Below are positions 17,180 to 27,032 of a stretch of 33,833 nt of DNA, one piece after another (position 1 is the stretch's first letter; each line of letters starts with the position of its first letter). Position numbers and translations under genes: made by a program. This stretch comes from an uncultured Saprospiraceae bacterium (lineage in GTDB: Bacteria > Bacteroidota > Bacteroidia > Chitinophagales > Saprospiraceae): contig CALFBG010000236.1 of the NCBI GenBank assembly GCA_937951685.1, positions 1-33,833 of the forward strand, given 5' to 3'. Under the pieces are notes generated by a model. That model was not told where the DNA came from. It made no database searches and worked only from the letters and a program-made list of their open reading frames with translations.

Positions 17180-18316
17180 ATGAGAAAAGAATTACTTAGC
17201 CTTTTAATGTTTGCTTTCTTAGCAACGCAAGTCCACGCTCAATGTGGCAACCTCTACATTGGGGGAGTTATTGATGCTACCCTAACTGGTGGTGTACCCA
17301 AAGGTGTTCAAATCTGTGCTTCTGCGAACGTAGCGGATATTTCTATTTATGGTCTTGGAAGTGCCAACAATGGTGGCGGAACCGACGGGGAAGAATTTAC
17401 TTTTCCTGCGGGGAGTCTTGATGCAGGACAATGTATCTGGGTTGCTTCTGAAGCTACTAATTTCACTACTTGGTTTGGTTTTGCGCCTTGCTTTACCAGT
17501 GGCGCAATGGGTATCAATGGAGATGATGCCATCGAGCTTTTCTGTAACGGTGCCGTAACGGACCTTTTTGGAGATCCTGGTACTGACGGAAATGGAGAAT
17601 GTTGGGAATATTTAGACGGTTGGGGCGTAAATAATACTGGTGCAGCCAACGGCGGTACTTTCGACTGTGCTGATTGGACTTTTAGCGGTCCTAACGCATT
17701 AGACGGTCAAAGCTCTAACGCTGGTGCTGGTGTAAATGGTTACCCAAGTCCTGCACAAACTTGCCCCATGCCACTTCCAATTACTTTAAGTGCTTTCAAC
17801 GCAAAGAAAGTGGGGAACAATGCGGTACAATTAGATTGGACAACGGCTTCGGAAGAAGACAACGAATACTTTGCGATTGAGTATAGCAACGACGGAAGAA
17901 CATTCTCTACGCTTGATATCGTAGAAGGTGCGGGTACTTCTTTTACTACTTTAAATTACAGCTACACGCACGATCGTGCCGAAACAGGAAACAACTACTA
18001 CCGATTATTACAGGTAGACTTTTCTGGTGCATCTAGCTACAGCGATGTTGTAGTGGTAGCCTTAAAAGCGACACCAAACATTTCGGTACGACCAACATTT
18101 GCAAAAAATGATATCTTCGTGGTAACGGAAAAAGAATTTGCTAGTCCTGCCATCGTTGAAGTTTTCAACTTAGCGGGTCAACGAGTTTTAAATGCAGTTT
18201 TCCCTGCCAACGCGGAGCAAATTGAAATGAAGGTAGATGCTTTAGAAAACGGTCACTACTTCATTCGATTAACGACCAATGAATCTTCTGAATCTGCACG
18301 ATTTATCAAATTTTAA
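17180..18316 (+). CDS. T9SS type A cargo protein with a lamin-tail-like domain
   Basis: 378 residues. The signal peptide is MRKELLSLLMFAFLATQVHAQ. Residues ~22-195 resemble lamin-tail (LTD-like) modules of bacterial secreted proteins: KGVQICASANVADISIYGLG, then FPAGSLDAGQCIWVA, then GINGDDAIELFCNGAVTDLF and GDPG. Residues ~200-295 form a fibronectin-III-like segment (LSAFNAKKVGNNAVQLDWTT, then NNYYRLLQVDF). The last ~80 residues are a type A sorting domain (VEVFNLAGQRVLNA, ENGHYFIRLTT). It should cross the outer membrane by the T9SS and be attached at the surface. No catalytic motif is seen. The gene is flanked by its own promoter region and a strong terminator, so it is monocistronic. Confidence 0.88.
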   Translation: MRKELLSLLMFAFLATQVHAQCGNLYIGGVIDATLTGGVPKGVQICASANVADISIYGLGSANNGGGTDGEEFTFPAGSLDAGQCIWVASEATNFTTWFGFAPCFTSGAMGINGDDAIELFCNGAVTDLFGDPGTDGNGECWEYLDGWGVNNTGAANGGTFDCADWTFSGPNALDGQSSNAGAGVNGYPSPAQTCPMPLPITLSAFNAKKVGNNAVQLDWTTASEEDNEYFAIEYSNDGRTFSTLDIVEGAGTSFTTLNYSYTHDRAETGNNYYRLLQVDFSGASSYSDVVVVALKATPNISVRPTFAKNDIFVVTEKEFASPAIVEVFNLAGQRVLNAVFPANAEQIEMKVDALENGHYFIRLTTNESSESARFIKF

Positions 18317-18374
18317 CTATCTTAGTAGATCTTTAAGAAGATTTTCAACTTAGAAATTAATTAATCAATATAGT

Positions 18375-18412
18375 AGAGCGCTTTACAAATTTTGTAGAGC
18401 GCTCTTTTTTTT
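18375..18412 (+). terminator. Rho-independent terminator of the 17180 gene
   Basis: AGAGCGCT pairs with AGCGCTCT; the pairing continues inward across a T-G wobble as TACAAA/TTTGTA around a one-base loop. Eight T residues follow directly. It lies 58 bp after the stop codon. Confidence 0.92.
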
Positions 18413-18488
18413 GAAAGATATTTAATCTTCTTCGTATATCCTTCCCTTTAATTGATCCTGTTTGTATTTCAAGTGCTTAGCGTTTTTT

Positions 18489-20027
18489 CTATACTGCAAT
18501 TTTTTTATTTGCCGTCAAGGCTTTCGGAGCTTTAATGATAGCAATTTTATTTACCGCATGTAAATACGCTTTAACCGAAGCAAGGACAATATCCTTATCA
18601 ACACCAAAGCCGTGATACTGCCCTTTTTCATAAAGGATGCGCATATTTACTTTTCCTTCGTCGCTACTCCCATTCGCCATCGCTTGTACCAAGTATTCCT
18701 CCAATTCAAATTTAAGTCCCAAAATGCTATCAACCGCAAGGAGCGCCGCGTTCACCGGACCATTTCCCGTTGCACAAGCTCGCTCGATTTTACCGTCAAT
18801 GGAAAGTTCGACCGTCGCGACGGGATGCAAGGGTTGACCGCAGACAACTTGCAAGCGTTCTAGTTTGACTCGATCCTCTTTTACCGCTTGATTCATTAAA
18901 ACCATCAAGTCGTCGTCCGTCATTTCTTTTTTACCATCTGCAACTAAAAGAAACTTTTGGTAAATCTTAGCTAAGTCTTTTGTCGCTGGCGTAAATCCTA
19001 GCCGCTCTAAATGATACCGCAACGCCGCTTTTCCACTTCTTGACGTCAAGACAATTGAACTTTGTGCAATGCCTACGTCTTCGGGGGCAATGATTTCGTA
19101 GTTTTCTCGATTCTTCAAGACACCATCTTGATGAATACCGGAAGAATGTGCAAAAGCATTACGACCAACGATTGCTTTATTGGCTTGCACAGGCATATTC
19201 ATCATTTTAGCAACTAAAGTACTCAGGACAAAGATGCGCTTCGTTTTAATTTCGGTGTGGCAATTCAAACTTTGGTGCGTTTTCAGGATCATGGCAATTT
19301 CTTCGAGCGAAGTATTCCCCGCACGTTCACCAATCCCATTCATCGTTACTTCTACCTGACGAGCGCCGTTGGCAATCCCCGCAATCGTATTCGCCGTCGC
19401 CATCCCTAAATCGTTGTGACAATGACAAGAAATAATCGCTTGATCAATATTCGAAACGTGCTCCATCAAGTACTTGATTTTTGCACCGTATTGTGCAGGC
19501 AAACAATACCCCGTTGTATCGGGAATATTGACCACCGTTGCTCCTGCTCGAATCACCGCCTCAATCATTTCTGCCAAAAAAGCATTGTCTGCTCGTCCAG
19601 CATCTTCCGCGTAAAATTCTACATCTTCTACGTAGCGTTTTGCGTACTTTACGGCTGCCACGCCTCTTTCCAAAACGGCAGCTCGATTACTTTTGAATTT
19701 ACTTAAAATATGATAATCCGAAACACCAATGCCCGTATGAATACGTTTGCGTTTCGCATATTTCAACGCTTCCGCCGCTACGTCAATATCTTTTTCTACA
19801 GCACGTGTTAACGCACAAATTACCGGATCGTTAATGGCTTTACAAATCGCTTCCACCGAACGAAAGTCTTCTGGACTGGAGATTGGAAAACCGGCCTCAA
19901 TCACATCCACGCCCAACAGTTCTAATTGTCTCGCAATCGTTAATTTTTCGGTGCAAGAAAGTTGGCAACCTGGTACCTGTTCCCCGTCCCGCAAAGTGGT
20001 ATCAAAAATAAAAACTTTATCACTCAT
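18489..20027 (-). CDS. leuA: 2-isopropylmalate synthase
   Basis: 512 residues from ATG 20027 ([17 protein letters not shown]). The frame opens at 20069, but that start would overlap leuB, and family N-termini begin near this Met. It condenses acetyl-CoA with 2-oxoisovalerate, the first committed step of leucine synthesis. The DRE-TIM catalytic barrel shows [13 protein letters not shown], the metal-binding [13 protein letters not shown], and [14 protein letters not shown]. The C-terminal ~130 residues are the LeuA regulatory domain that binds leucine for feedback inhibition in this family ([40 protein letters not shown]). It is the last gene of leuC-leuD-leuB-leuA, 10 bp after leuB. Confidence 0.96.
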   Translation of the reverse strand: MSDKVFIFDTTLRDGEQVPGCQLSCTEKLTIARQLELLGVDVIEAGFPISSPEDFRSVEAICKAINDPVICALTRAVEKDIDVAAEALKYAKRKRIHTGIGVSDYHILSKFKSNRAAVLERGVAAVKYAKRYVEDVEFYAEDAGRADNAFLAEMIEAVIRAGATVVNIPDTTGYCLPAQYGAKIKYLMEHVSNIDQAIISCHCHNDLGMATANTIAGIANGARQVEVTMNGIGERAGNTSLEEIAMILKTHQSLNCHTEIKTKRIFVLSTLVAKMMNMPVQANKAIVGRNAFAHSSGIHQDGVLKNRENYEIIAPEDVGIAQSSIVLTSRSGKAALRYHLERLGFTPATKDLAKIYQKFLLVADGKKEMTDDDLMVLMNQAVKEDRVKLERLQVVCGQPLHPVATVELSIDGKIERACATGNGPVNAALLAVDSILGLKFELEEYLVQAMANGSSDEGKVNMRILYEKGQYHGFGVDKDIVLASVKAYLHAVNKIAIIKAPKALTANKKIAV

Positions 20028-20037
20028 GGTTGGTTGT

Positions 20038-21183
20038 TTATGATTTTTTGTCAAACTCAAATTGAACACACTGTTCTTGTGTTGCTTTAGTGAAAATTTG
20101 ATCCAATAAGGCTAGTATTTTTTTCCCGGTAGCACTTGTTCCTAAAATAAATTCAGGAGCAGTACTCCCAACAGCAGTATCCGCAGTACGATATCCTTGT
20201 TCTAGGAATTGTTCCACGGCGGATACAATCGCTTCACTTTCTTGGCTCAAGCCAAAGCTGTGTTCCAGCATCAAAGCAACTGATAAAATGGTCGCTAATG
20301 GATTGGCAATACCTTGTCCAGCAATATCCGGAGCAGCGCCATGGATAGGTTCGTATACACCAACCCTTGCTCCGATGGAAGCAGAAGCTAACATACCCAA
20401 CGAACCAGCCAATTGTGCCGCTTCATCCGTCAAAATATCTCCAAACATATTCCCAGTAACGACGACGTCGAACTGTCGAGGATCCCGCAATAGTTGCATC
20501 GCAGCATTGTCTACAAACATATGGATAACTGCTACATCGGGATAAGTCGTTTGTACTTCTTGTACAACTTCCCTCCATAAGCGCGACGTCTCTAGTACGT
20601 TTGCCTTGTCTACTGAGTGTAAAACTTTTTTCCGCTGACGCGCGGCTTCGAAAGCTTTTACGACGATCCGACGAACTTCCATTTTAGAATAGCACATTGT
20701 ATCAATCGCCTTCGTACCGCCCGCTTGACGCATACTTGGTTTCCCAAAATAAATGCCCCCCGTCAATTCTCGATAAAATAAAATATCAACACCTTCCAAT
20801 AATTCAGGTTTCAAACTAGAAGCATCTGCCAAGGCATGGAACACCTTGATGGGACGCAGGTTCGTATATAAACCTAAATGCGCACGCATTCGAAGCAAGC
20901 CTTGTTCTGGCCGTACCGTCAAACTTGGATCATTATCGTAGCTAGGATCACCAACGGCACCGAGTAAAATAGCATCTGCCATTTCAAATTGTTGCAATGT
21001 TTTTTTGGGCAACGGATCTCCTTGATCAAGGATCGCAGCGTGTCCGATAAGACCTTCTTCCAGTTCAAACTGATACCCTAATTTTTGATTTAAAAAATTA
21101 AAGATTGGTGTTGTTGCAGCAGTTACTTCTGGTCCAATTCCATCTCCCGCTAATACTAAAATTTTATTTTTATGTTTAATCAT
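20038..21183 (-). CDS. leuB: 3-isopropylmalate dehydrogenase
   Basis: 381 residues. It oxidises and decarboxylates 3-isopropylmalate with NAD+, the third leucine step. The N-terminus [13 protein letters not shown] is the classic start. Substrate-binding Arg residues lie in [17 protein letters not shown]; the family block [12 protein letters not shown] follows, and the metal/NAD region [19 protein letters not shown] matches the isocitrate/isopropylmalate dehydrogenase signature. [20 protein letters not shown] is the conserved C-terminal block. The start overlaps the leuD stop by 4 bp, which implies translational coupling. Confidence 0.97.
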   Translation of the reverse strand: MIKHKNKILVLAGDGIGPEVTAATTPIFNFLNQKLGYQFELEEGLIGHAAILDQGDPLPKKTLQQFEMADAILLGAVGDPSYDNDPSLTVRPEQGLLRMRAHLGLYTNLRPIKVFHALADASSLKPELLEGVDILFYRELTGGIYFGKPSMRQAGGTKAIDTMCYSKMEVRRIVVKAFEAARQRKKVLHSVDKANVLETSRLWREVVQEVQTTYPDVAVIHMFVDNAAMQLLRDPRQFDVVVTGNMFGDILTDEAAQLAGSLGMLASASIGARVGVYEPIHGAAPDIAGQGIANPLATILSVALMLEHSFGLSQESEAIVSAVEQFLEQGYRTADTAVGSTAPEFILGTSATGKKILALLDQIFTKATQEQCVQFEFDKKS

Positions 21184-21791
21184 ACTGAGGTATTTTTCAA
21201 GTAAGGCATTTTCTTTTCTCGTTCGTATTTTTCAATGATGGCTTTTTGCGAAAGCAAATAATCTAGATCATCATAACCATTCAACAAACATTCTTTTTTG
21301 TAAGGGTTGATCTCAAAAGAAATGCGTTGTGTGGCAAATTTCAACTCTTGTGCCGCTAAATCGACCGTAAGTATCGTTGTAGGATTTGTTTGAATCTGGC
21401 TTAATAAATTTTCTAAAATAATCGGAGATACCGTAATCGGCAACAAGTGATTATTCAAGGCATTACTTTTAAAAATATCCGCAAAAAAACTGGAGACAAC
21501 CACTTTGATTCCGTAATCAACTAAAGCCCAAGCCGCGTGTTCCCTACTCGATCCACAACCAAAATTTTCGCCGCTCACCAAAATGCTTCCAGTATAGATC
21601 GTACTGTTGAGTACAAAATCGGTTTGTGGTTTTCCTGCTTTATCAAAGCGCCAATCGTAAAATAAATTTTCGCCAAATCCCAGTCGGGAAGTTGATTTTA
21701 AAAATCGCGCAGGGATAATTTGATCGGTATCAATATTTTCAATCGGCAAAGGAATAGCCGTTGAACTAAAAGTTTCAAATTTATTTTTCAT
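21180..21791 (-). CDS. leuD: 3-isopropylmalate dehydratase small subunit
   Basis: 203 residues, normal for LeuD (about 200). It forms the swivelling-domain subunit of isopropylmalate isomerase with LeuC. Key blocks: [17 protein letters not shown] near the N-terminus, and [19 protein letters not shown] with the substrate-binding GSSREHA loop. It begins one base after the leuC stop and overlaps leuB by 4 bp, so the three genes are tightly coupled. Confidence 0.97.
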   Translation of the reverse strand: MKNKFETFSSTAIPLPIENIDTDQIIPARFLKSTSRLGFGENLFYDWRFDKAGKPQTDFVLNSTIYTGSILVSGENFGCGSSREHAAWALVDYGIKVVVSSFFADIFKSNALNNHLLPITVSPIILENLLSQIQTNPTTILTVDLAAQELKFATQRISFEINPYKKECLLNGYDDLDYLLSQKAIIEKYEREKKMPYLKNTSV

Positions 21792-21792
21792 C

Positions 21793-23196
21793 TTATTTTA
21801 TCCATTTTCTTACGTCAACAATCTCTCCCGCTACCGCAGCCGCAGCCGCCATCAACGGACTCACTAAAAAAGTGCGCGCACCAGGCCCTTGTCTACCTTC
21901 AAAATTTCGATTAGAAGTAGAAACGCAATACTTCCCTGCGGGTACTTTATCTTCATTCATTGCGAGGCAAGCAGAACAACCCGGTTGTCGCAACTCAAAA
22001 CCTGCGGCTTGAAATACTTGGTCTAAACCTTCTGCTTGTGCTTGTCGTTCTACCTGAACCGAACCTGGCACAATCCAGACTTTTACGTCAGTAGCTTTTT
22101 GTTTGCCTTTGACAAAATCGGCTACCGTACGCAAATCTTCAATCCGTGCATTCGTGCAACTTCCAATAAATACGTAGTCTATTTTTTGACCTTGCATACT
22201 TTGTTGGGGCGCAAGATTCATATACGTCAATGCTTTTTGTAGCGCTGCTTGATTTTCTGTAGCGATGGGAATGCGTTTTGAAATACCGATTCCCATTCCA
22301 GGATTTGTACCGTATGTAACCATCGGTTCAATGTCTTGGGCATCAAAGTATACTACTTTATCATAAGTTGCTCCTTCGTCTGTTTTGAGTGTTTCCCAAT
22401 ATCGAACTGCTGTTTCCCAAGCTGCGCCTTTCGGTGCTTCGGGTTTATCTTTAAGATAAGCAAAGGTCGTTTCATCCGGAGCAATCATTCCACCCCGAGC
22501 GCCCATTTCGATGCTCATGTTGCAGATAGTCATTCTTGCTTCCATGGATAATGCCTTAATCGCCGTACCCGCATATTCTACGAAATATCCCGTGCCGCCC
22601 GAAGTACTCAATTGAGCGATTACGTAAAGAATAAGATCCTTTGCCGTAGTGCCTTCACCGAGTATTCCGTTGACTTCAATACGCATCGTTTTTGGACGAT
22701 CAAGTAGTAAACATTGGCTGGCTAAAACTTGCTCCACTTGGCTCGTACCAATCCCGAATGCGATACTTCCAAAAGCGCCGTGTGTAGAAGTATGACTATC
22801 TCCACAGACAATCGTCATCCCCGGAAGAGTCAAACCTTGCTCCGGTCCAATCACGTGTACGATGCCTTGTTTCTCATGTCCCAAACCGTACAAGTCTAAA
22901 CCAAATTCTTGACAATTCTCGACGAGTGTAGCTACTTGTTTTCTAGACAGCGGTTCTACGATTGGTAAATGCTGATTCAAGGTTGGAACATTGTGATCTG
23001 CCGTCGCCGTTGTTTGTGCAGGTCTAAAAACAGCACTATTCCGTTGGCGTAAACCATCGAATGCTTGCGGAGAAGTAACTTCGTGAATAAAGTGCCGATC
23101 AATGTAAATTAGATCAGGGTAGGCTGTTTTTTGCTGGACAATATGCTGATCCCATATTTTATCAAACAGCGTTTGAGGAATTGATTTTTTAGACAT
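21793..23196 (-). CDS. leuC: 3-isopropylmalate dehydratase large subunit
   Basis: 467 residues, matching the usual length. It is the [4Fe-4S] aconitase-family subunit that isomerises 2- to 3-isopropylmalate. [20 protein letters not shown] is the aconitase signature. Cluster ligands lie in [14 protein letters not shown] and in [11 protein letters not shown]. The C-terminus has [20 protein letters not shown]. The start [20 protein letters not shown] matches the family. It is the first gene of the operon; the region upstream shows no exact TAnnTTTG box. Confidence 0.97.
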   Translation of the reverse strand: MSKKSIPQTLFDKIWDQHIVQQKTAYPDLIYIDRHFIHEVTSPQAFDGLRQRNSAVFRPAQTTATADHNVPTLNQHLPIVEPLSRKQVATLVENCQEFGLDLYGLGHEKQGIVHVIGPEQGLTLPGMTIVCGDSHTSTHGAFGSIAFGIGTSQVEQVLASQCLLLDRPKTMRIEVNGILGEGTTAKDLILYVIAQLSTSGGTGYFVEYAGTAIKALSMEARMTICNMSIEMGARGGMIAPDETTFAYLKDKPEAPKGAAWETAVRYWETLKTDEGATYDKVVYFDAQDIEPMVTYGTNPGMGIGISKRIPIATENQAALQKALTYMNLAPQQSMQGQKIDYVFIGSCTNARIEDLRTVADFVKGKQKATDVKVWIVPGSVQVERQAQAEGLDQVFQAAGFELRQPGCSACLAMNEDKVPAGKYCVSTSNRNFEGRQGPGARTFLVSPLMAAAAAVAGEIVDVRKWIK

Positions 23197-23564
23197 TTTA
23201 AGTTTTGGATACTAAGATTAAAGAAAGAAGTTGAGCACTGCTTAATGCTAACAGCTTCTCCTCAATAAAGTACCAAAGTAGAGAGAAATAAACCGCTGCA
23301 CAATCCTAATTTTCAGCCATTCTACGATTCTCAACTTAGCCGCTAGGTATACTAAACTGCTGATGATCAAAAAAATACAGCTTACTAAAATCCAGTCGCC
23401 AGCTTATAAATAAGTAGGAAAATTTGTGGGAAATTATTTATGTAGACAAAAGAGTTTGTTTAAAATTGAGGCAAAATGATAAATCCCGAATTTCCAATTG
23501 AATGAAAATTCGGGATTTATGTAGAATAATTTATGAGGCAAAATGCCTAATCAGAAAGTAAGTC
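23197..23564. other. Intergenic region upstream of leuC, with the porD terminator
   Basis: About 370 bp. It holds the 15-bp-stem hairpin at 23479-23520 that ends the bamD-porD unit, and presumably the leu promoter. I checked for a leucine leader peptide and found no credible one. Confidence 0.5.
23479..23520. terminator. Hairpin terminator after porD
   Basis: A perfect 15-bp stem (ATAAATCCCGAATTT and its complement) with a 12-nt loop, 44 bp after the porD stop. On the minus strand it is followed closely by a TTTT run. Confidence 0.8.
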
Positions 23565-24467
23565 TTAAATGCCCATTTCTCGATATTTCGCAGCGTTAGC
23601 AGCGTCCAGTTTTGTCATGATCTGATACACTCTTGACTTCTCCGTTTGTGGTGATTTTTTGAAAATTTCGATGATCTCCGAAGACTTTGCGTTGGCGAAC
23701 ATTTGTAAGATCATTGCATTCGGATAATTTTTTCGAACACCATCTAAGGCTTCTAAGGCTTTAGCCATTTTGGCACGTGCTTTATCCACATCGTCACTCA
23801 TCTTATCTAAGGATAATCGGTGATAATCGTACATCGCTTGTCGATACGGACGTGCCGTAGGACTCAAAACGCTTTCAATGATCCAATAGCGATTTCGATT
23901 ACCATCTAAGGACCGCCAACCCGGATTATTGGAAGCCACATTCGGTGGAATGTTAGTCATAATATCCTGTGCAATCTGATAATAGGGTTCACCACCAAAA
24001 GCAGAAAAAGAATCGTAATCCATCGCTAGAATAACATAAACGTAAAAAGCCATGACGGAAGTCAGATTATCATTAAAGGTATTTTTTGCGTAGACTAAAG
24101 GTTGGAAAGGTTCGTAGCTAAAAGTTACATCTTTATCTACGTGAGAAAGTAAAGCGGTCTCATAACTACTTCCAAAAACCGGTCGGGTCGCTTGAATGGC
24201 TAAATCTGCACTAAAACTCGTGGCCGATAATTCATCCCGAATGGTCAATTGTACTTTGCACTTGATGCGTTCTTCTTGCTCGTAAACATCTTCAGTCCAT
24301 TTACGATTATTTAAAAAGTTTTCTAGCGCTTCCTTCAAGCTTTCAAATACTTTGGGATCAGCCGTTTGAAGCTTTGGCGTATTGATCGTAATATCAAAAA
24401 TGACTTCCTGGGCTTGCGGAGCAAAATAAAGCAATGCAAAAACGGTAAATAGAATAAATTTTTTCAT
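23565..24467 (-). CDS. porD: PorD-like protein (DUF4835), T9SS-associated
   Basis: 300 residues with signal peptide MKKFILFTVFALLYFAPQAQ. The body matches the DUF4835 family of Bacteroidota: FDITINTPKLQTADPKVF at the N-terminus, then IKCKVQLTIRD, QATRPVFGSSYET, AFYVYVILAMDYDSFSAFGG, and a helical C-terminus ending KLDAANAAKYREMGI. The family is annotated as type IX secretion protein PorD and is periplasmic or outer-membrane associated; its molecular role is not well defined. Its position directly after coaBC in bamD-rpoZ-coaBC matches the conserved order in the phylum. Its presence agrees with the several T9SS cargo genes here. Confidence 0.8.
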   Translation of the reverse strand: MKKFILFTVFALLYFAPQAQEVIFDITINTPKLQTADPKVFESLKEALENFLNNRKWTEDVYEQEERIKCKVQLTIRDELSATSFSADLAIQATRPVFGSSYETALLSHVDKDVTFSYEPFQPLVYAKNTFNDNLTSVMAFYVYVILAMDYDSFSAFGGEPYYQIAQDIMTNIPPNVASNNPGWRSLDGNRNRYWIIESVLSPTARPYRQAMYDYHRLSLDKMSDDVDKARAKMAKALEALDGVRKNYPNAMILQMFANAKSSEIIEIFKKSPQTEKSRVYQIMTKLDAANAAKYREMGI

Positions 24468-24548
24468 TTATAAAATGATTATTAATGAAGTAGTTTTAAA
24501 ATTAGAACAGGTTTCTTAGTCGTTGCGCCCCTGTACTTTGAGGTAGTT

Positions 24549-25751
24549 TCAGGAGGTAGAGAGTCGTTCGATTAAAGTTTCGACGATATCAACTGCAACG
24601 GCCTGCTTTGACTTTAACTCAAATTTTTGAATCTTATTGTCTTTGTGAAAGATTGTGATTTTGTTCGTATCGTGCTGAAAACCGGCTCCTTTATCATTGA
24701 GAGAGTTCAAGACGATAAAATCAAAATTTTTCCGAGCTAGTTTTCCTTTGGCATTTGCTAGCTCATTATTAGTTTCTAGTGCAAAGCCAATCATAAATTG
24801 ATTAGCCTTCTTTTGTTGTCCTAACGCGACAGCAATATCTTTGGTTTTTTCTAGGGTTAATTGCAAATTTTCACCTTTCTTCTTGATTTTTTGGTCAGCA
24901 ATAACGGTAGGTCGATAATCTGCCACCGCCGCCGCTAAAATCGCAACATCACAGCTTGCAAATTCTGCGAGTGCCCGTTCGTACATCGCTTGAGCGGACT
25001 CTACCCGAAAGACTTCCATTTCGGTTGGTGGCTGTAAACTAGAAGGTCCTAAAATCAATTTGACGGTCGCACCTCTGCGAAGCAGTTCCTTTGCAATCGC
25101 TAGGCCCATTTTTCCCGACGAACGATTCCCAATAAACCGTACGGGATCAATTGCTTCGTAGGTAGGTCCCGCCGTAATCATAACCGTTTTTCCCGTTAAA
25201 TCTAGTGTTTCCGCAAAAGCGGTACGGATAAAATCGAGAATATCTTCTGGCTCTGCCATCCGTCCTGCACCGACCAATCCACTCGCCAATTCTCCGTGTC
25301 CTACGGGAATTAAATGATTTCCATATGTTTGTAAACGTTGAATATTGCGGATAGTTGCAGGATGTTTCCACATATCTAAATCCATAGCGGGAGCAAAGAA
25401 AATGGGACATTTTGCCGAAAGGTAGCAAGCGACGAGCATATTATCGCATAATCCATTCGCCAGTTTAGAAAGTGTAGTTGCCGTAGCGGGAGCAATAAGC
25501 ATTGCATCTGCCCAAAGGCCGAGTTCAACGTGATTGTTCCAACTCTCTTCGGAGCTTACGGAAGTAAAAACTGGATTTTTAGAAAGGGTAGAAAGGGTGA
25601 GTGGCGTAATAAAGTCTGTCGCAGCGGGCGTCATCAATACTTTTACTTCCGCGCCGGCTTTGATGAATAGTCGGACGAGGAATGCTGCTTTGTAAGCGGC
25701 GATACTGCCAGTGACTCCTAGCAATATTTTTTTACCATTTAATGTATTCAT
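24549..25751 (-). CDS. coaBC: Bifunctional phosphopantothenoylcysteine decarboxylase / phosphopantothenate-cysteine ligase
   Basis: 400 residues. The N-terminal CoaC flavodoxin-like domain (1 to ~180) decarboxylates phosphopantothenoylcysteine: GVTGSIAAYKAA, the catalytic His in WNNHVELG (H74), and PATATTLSKLANGLCDN. The C-terminal CoaB domain (~185-400) makes phosphopantothenoylcysteine: MITAGPTYEAIDPVRFIGNR then SSGKMG, AAAVADYRP, and FALETNNE. Two CoaC motifs differ from the E. coli enzyme: PAMD replaces PAMN (D124), and a Ser (S157 in GELASGLVG) sits where E. coli has its reductive Cys. I recall similar residues in other Bacteroidota, so this is probably lineage-specific. A hairpin separates the gene from rpoZ. 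Confidence 0.95.
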   Translation of the reverse strand: MNTLNGKKILLGVTGSIAAYKAAFLVRLFIKAGAEVKVLMTPAATDFITPLTLSTLSKNPVFTSVSSEESWNNHVELGLWADAMLIAPATATTLSKLANGLCDNMLVACYLSAKCPIFFAPAMDLDMWKHPATIRNIQRLQTYGNHLIPVGHGELASGLVGAGRMAEPEDILDFIRTAFAETLDLTGKTVMITAGPTYEAIDPVRFIGNRSSGKMGLAIAKELLRRGATVKLILGPSSLQPPTEMEVFRVESAQAMYERALAEFASCDVAILAAAVADYRPTVIADQKIKKKGENLQLTLEKTKDIAVALGQQKKANQFMIGFALETNNELANAKGKLARKNFDFIVLNSLNDKGAGFQHDTNKITIFHKDNKIQKFELKSKQAVAVDIVETLIERLSTS

Positions 25752-25789
25752 CTAAAGCTGGTAAAAGATGAGTAAGTATGAGCTAAATC

Positions 25790-25824
25790 CATAAAGCACT
25801 GCGATTTGTTCGCGGTGCTTTATG
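25790..25824. other. Hairpin between rpoZ and coaBC
   Basis: CATAAAGCACTGCGA pairs with TCGCGGTGCTTTATG (15 bp including one wobble) around a 5-nt loop. There is no strong T tract on the minus strand (GGATTT), so it may be an attenuator, a processing site or a partial terminator inside the operon. Confidence 0.6.
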
Positions 25825-25844
25825 AAAGGAACTCGTTTCGTTGC

Positions 25845-26189
25845 TTAAATATCGGTTTCTACGCTTTTATCCTTGTAACGCGCATGGATATCGCCGCTTA
25901 GAAATTCATCCATCGCGATTAATACCGGATTAGGCAAACGCTCGTAAAACTTGGAGATTTCAATTTGCTCCTTGTTTTCGTGAATTTCTTCGATGGTATC
26001 AGAAGTCACTGCAAATTCTTCTAATTTAGAGTGTAATTCTTGCTTAAGATCTACCGAAATTTGCTTTGCACGTCTAGAAATGATCGTTAAGGTTTCGTAA
26101 ATATTATCGGTATCTTTAACCAATTCATGAATATTTCGTGCTTGAACATTCGATTCTAAACCTTGTACTTTGGACTTAATATCTGACAT
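25845..26189 (-). CDS. rpoZ: RNA polymerase omega subunit, Bacteroidota type
   Basis: 114 residues. The segment DTDNIYETLTIISRRAKQIS matches the omega/Rpb6 core (the N-Y/R-I-S-R-A-Q pattern). It continues with LHSKLEEFAV and a C-terminal extension NPVLIAMDEFLSGDIHARYK seen in Bacteroidota omegas. Omega stabilises the beta-prime subunit in the polymerase. The start overlaps the bamD end by 14 bp, so the two are co-translated. The gene order bamD-rpoZ-coaBC supports the call. Confidence 0.88.
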   Translation of the reverse strand: MSDIKSKVQGLESNVQARNIHELVKDTDNIYETLTIISRRAKQISVDLKQELHSKLEEFAVTSDTIEEIHENKEQIEISKFYERLPNPVLIAMDEFLSGDIHARYKDKSVETDI

Positions 26190-26994
26190 TTTTGATTTTT
26201 TTTAACTTTTTATTGGAATCTTTCAGAATATTCTTGACTTCTTTTGTGTACTTACTTTTAGGATATTTAGATCTAAACTTTTCGATATACTTTAAAGTTT
26301 CTTGAAATCGCTCCATTTGCTTATCGAAAATACTATTTTCTGCCAAGAGGAAGTTTGCTTTAAGTACCAAAAACCGCACCTGTTCTGCGTTGGAGGTTTC
26401 TGGGTAATCGCGCAGCAAGTTTTCAAAAGATTGCGTTGCAGATTGATATTGCCGCAAATCAAAATAAAGGGTACCTTCTGCGAAAGCTTTCTCCTCCATT
26501 TTCTTACGAATTTCGTCAATCAAATCGTTGCAAGCTGCCACTCTTTTACTAGTCGGGTAGGTATTAACGAATAATTGAAATGCGTCAATTGCTTTTTTAC
26601 TATAGGATTGATCTAAGCGGTAGGTTGGGGATAACTCATAATGAGAATAACCAGCCATAAAATCCGCCTCTTCTTTAAATTTACTATTGGTAAATGTCCT
26701 CGAAAACGTATTAAAATAGTACGAAGCTAAAATGTATTGCCCCAAATGATAATGGGTATAAGCATAATAAAAATATACTTTTTCGGCTTCTACCTTACCA
26801 CGTAGCTCGCTGATAATCAATTCAAATAAGGTCTGAGCCTTAAGATACTCCTCTCCTTCGTAATATTCGAAAGCTTTCTTGTAACGGGTATCAAAATCTC
26901 CCGTGGCGCGGATGCGCTCGAATTCTGTCTTACAAGAAGACATCATTAGTACGCCAATGCCTATGAATAGGCTAAATATTAGATTCTTTTTCAT
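26176..26994 (-). CDS. bamD: Outer-membrane assembly lipoprotein BamD
   Basis: 272 residues from ATG 26994. The frame extends to 27012, but the promoter at 27002-27032 excludes the upstream Met. A lipoprotein signal ends in the lipobox MMSSC (MKKNLIFSLFIGIGVLM before it). TPR-like helical repeats follow: DTRYKKAFEYYEGEEYLKAQ, then VYFYYAYTHYHLGQYILASY, then ADFMAGYSHYEL. It ends in a Lys-rich tail (KDSNKKLKKIKNV). BamD partners BamA in inserting beta-barrel proteins into the outer membrane. It leads the bamD-rpoZ-coaBC-porD unit. Confidence 0.92.
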   Translation of the reverse strand: MKKNLIFSLFIGIGVLMMSSCKTEFERIRATGDFDTRYKKAFEYYEGEEYLKAQTLFELIISELRGKVEAEKVYFYYAYTHYHLGQYILASYYFNTFSRTFTNSKFKEEADFMAGYSHYELSPTYRLDQSYSKKAIDAFQLFVNTYPTSKRVAACNDLIDEIRKKMEEKAFAEGTLYFDLRQYQSATQSFENLLRDYPETSNAEQVRFLVLKANFLLAENSIFDKQMERFQETLKYIEKFRSKYPKSKYTKEVKNILKDSNKKLKKIKNVRY

Positions 26995-27001
26995 GAATGT
27001 G

Positions 27002-27032
27002 CAAAGATACATCTTTTTGTTTAATGATACAA
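27002..27032 (-). promoter_or_regulatory. Bacteroidota promoter of the bamD operon (TTG-N20-TATCTTTG)
   Basis: TTG (27032-27030), 20 nt, then TATCTTTG (27009-27002) matches the -33/-7 consensus of the Bacteroidota primary sigma factor. Only seven bases (CACATTC) separate the -7 box from ATG 26994, so the transcript would start at or within a few bases of the start codon. Confidence 0.75.

Noticed and set aside
20028..20069. Longer N-terminus for leuA starting at 20069
   Set aside because: It would overlap leuB by 32 bp and adds a non-conserved leader; the MSDK start 10 bp after leuB fits the family.
23198..23270. Leucine-rich frame upstream of leuC that might encode a leader peptide for attenuation
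   Set aside because: The minus-strand frame has several Leu codons (CTG TTA GCA TTA ... CTT CTT), but it has no ATG, GTG or TTG start in frame and no stop before it enters leuC out of frame. No terminator/antiterminator pair is evident.
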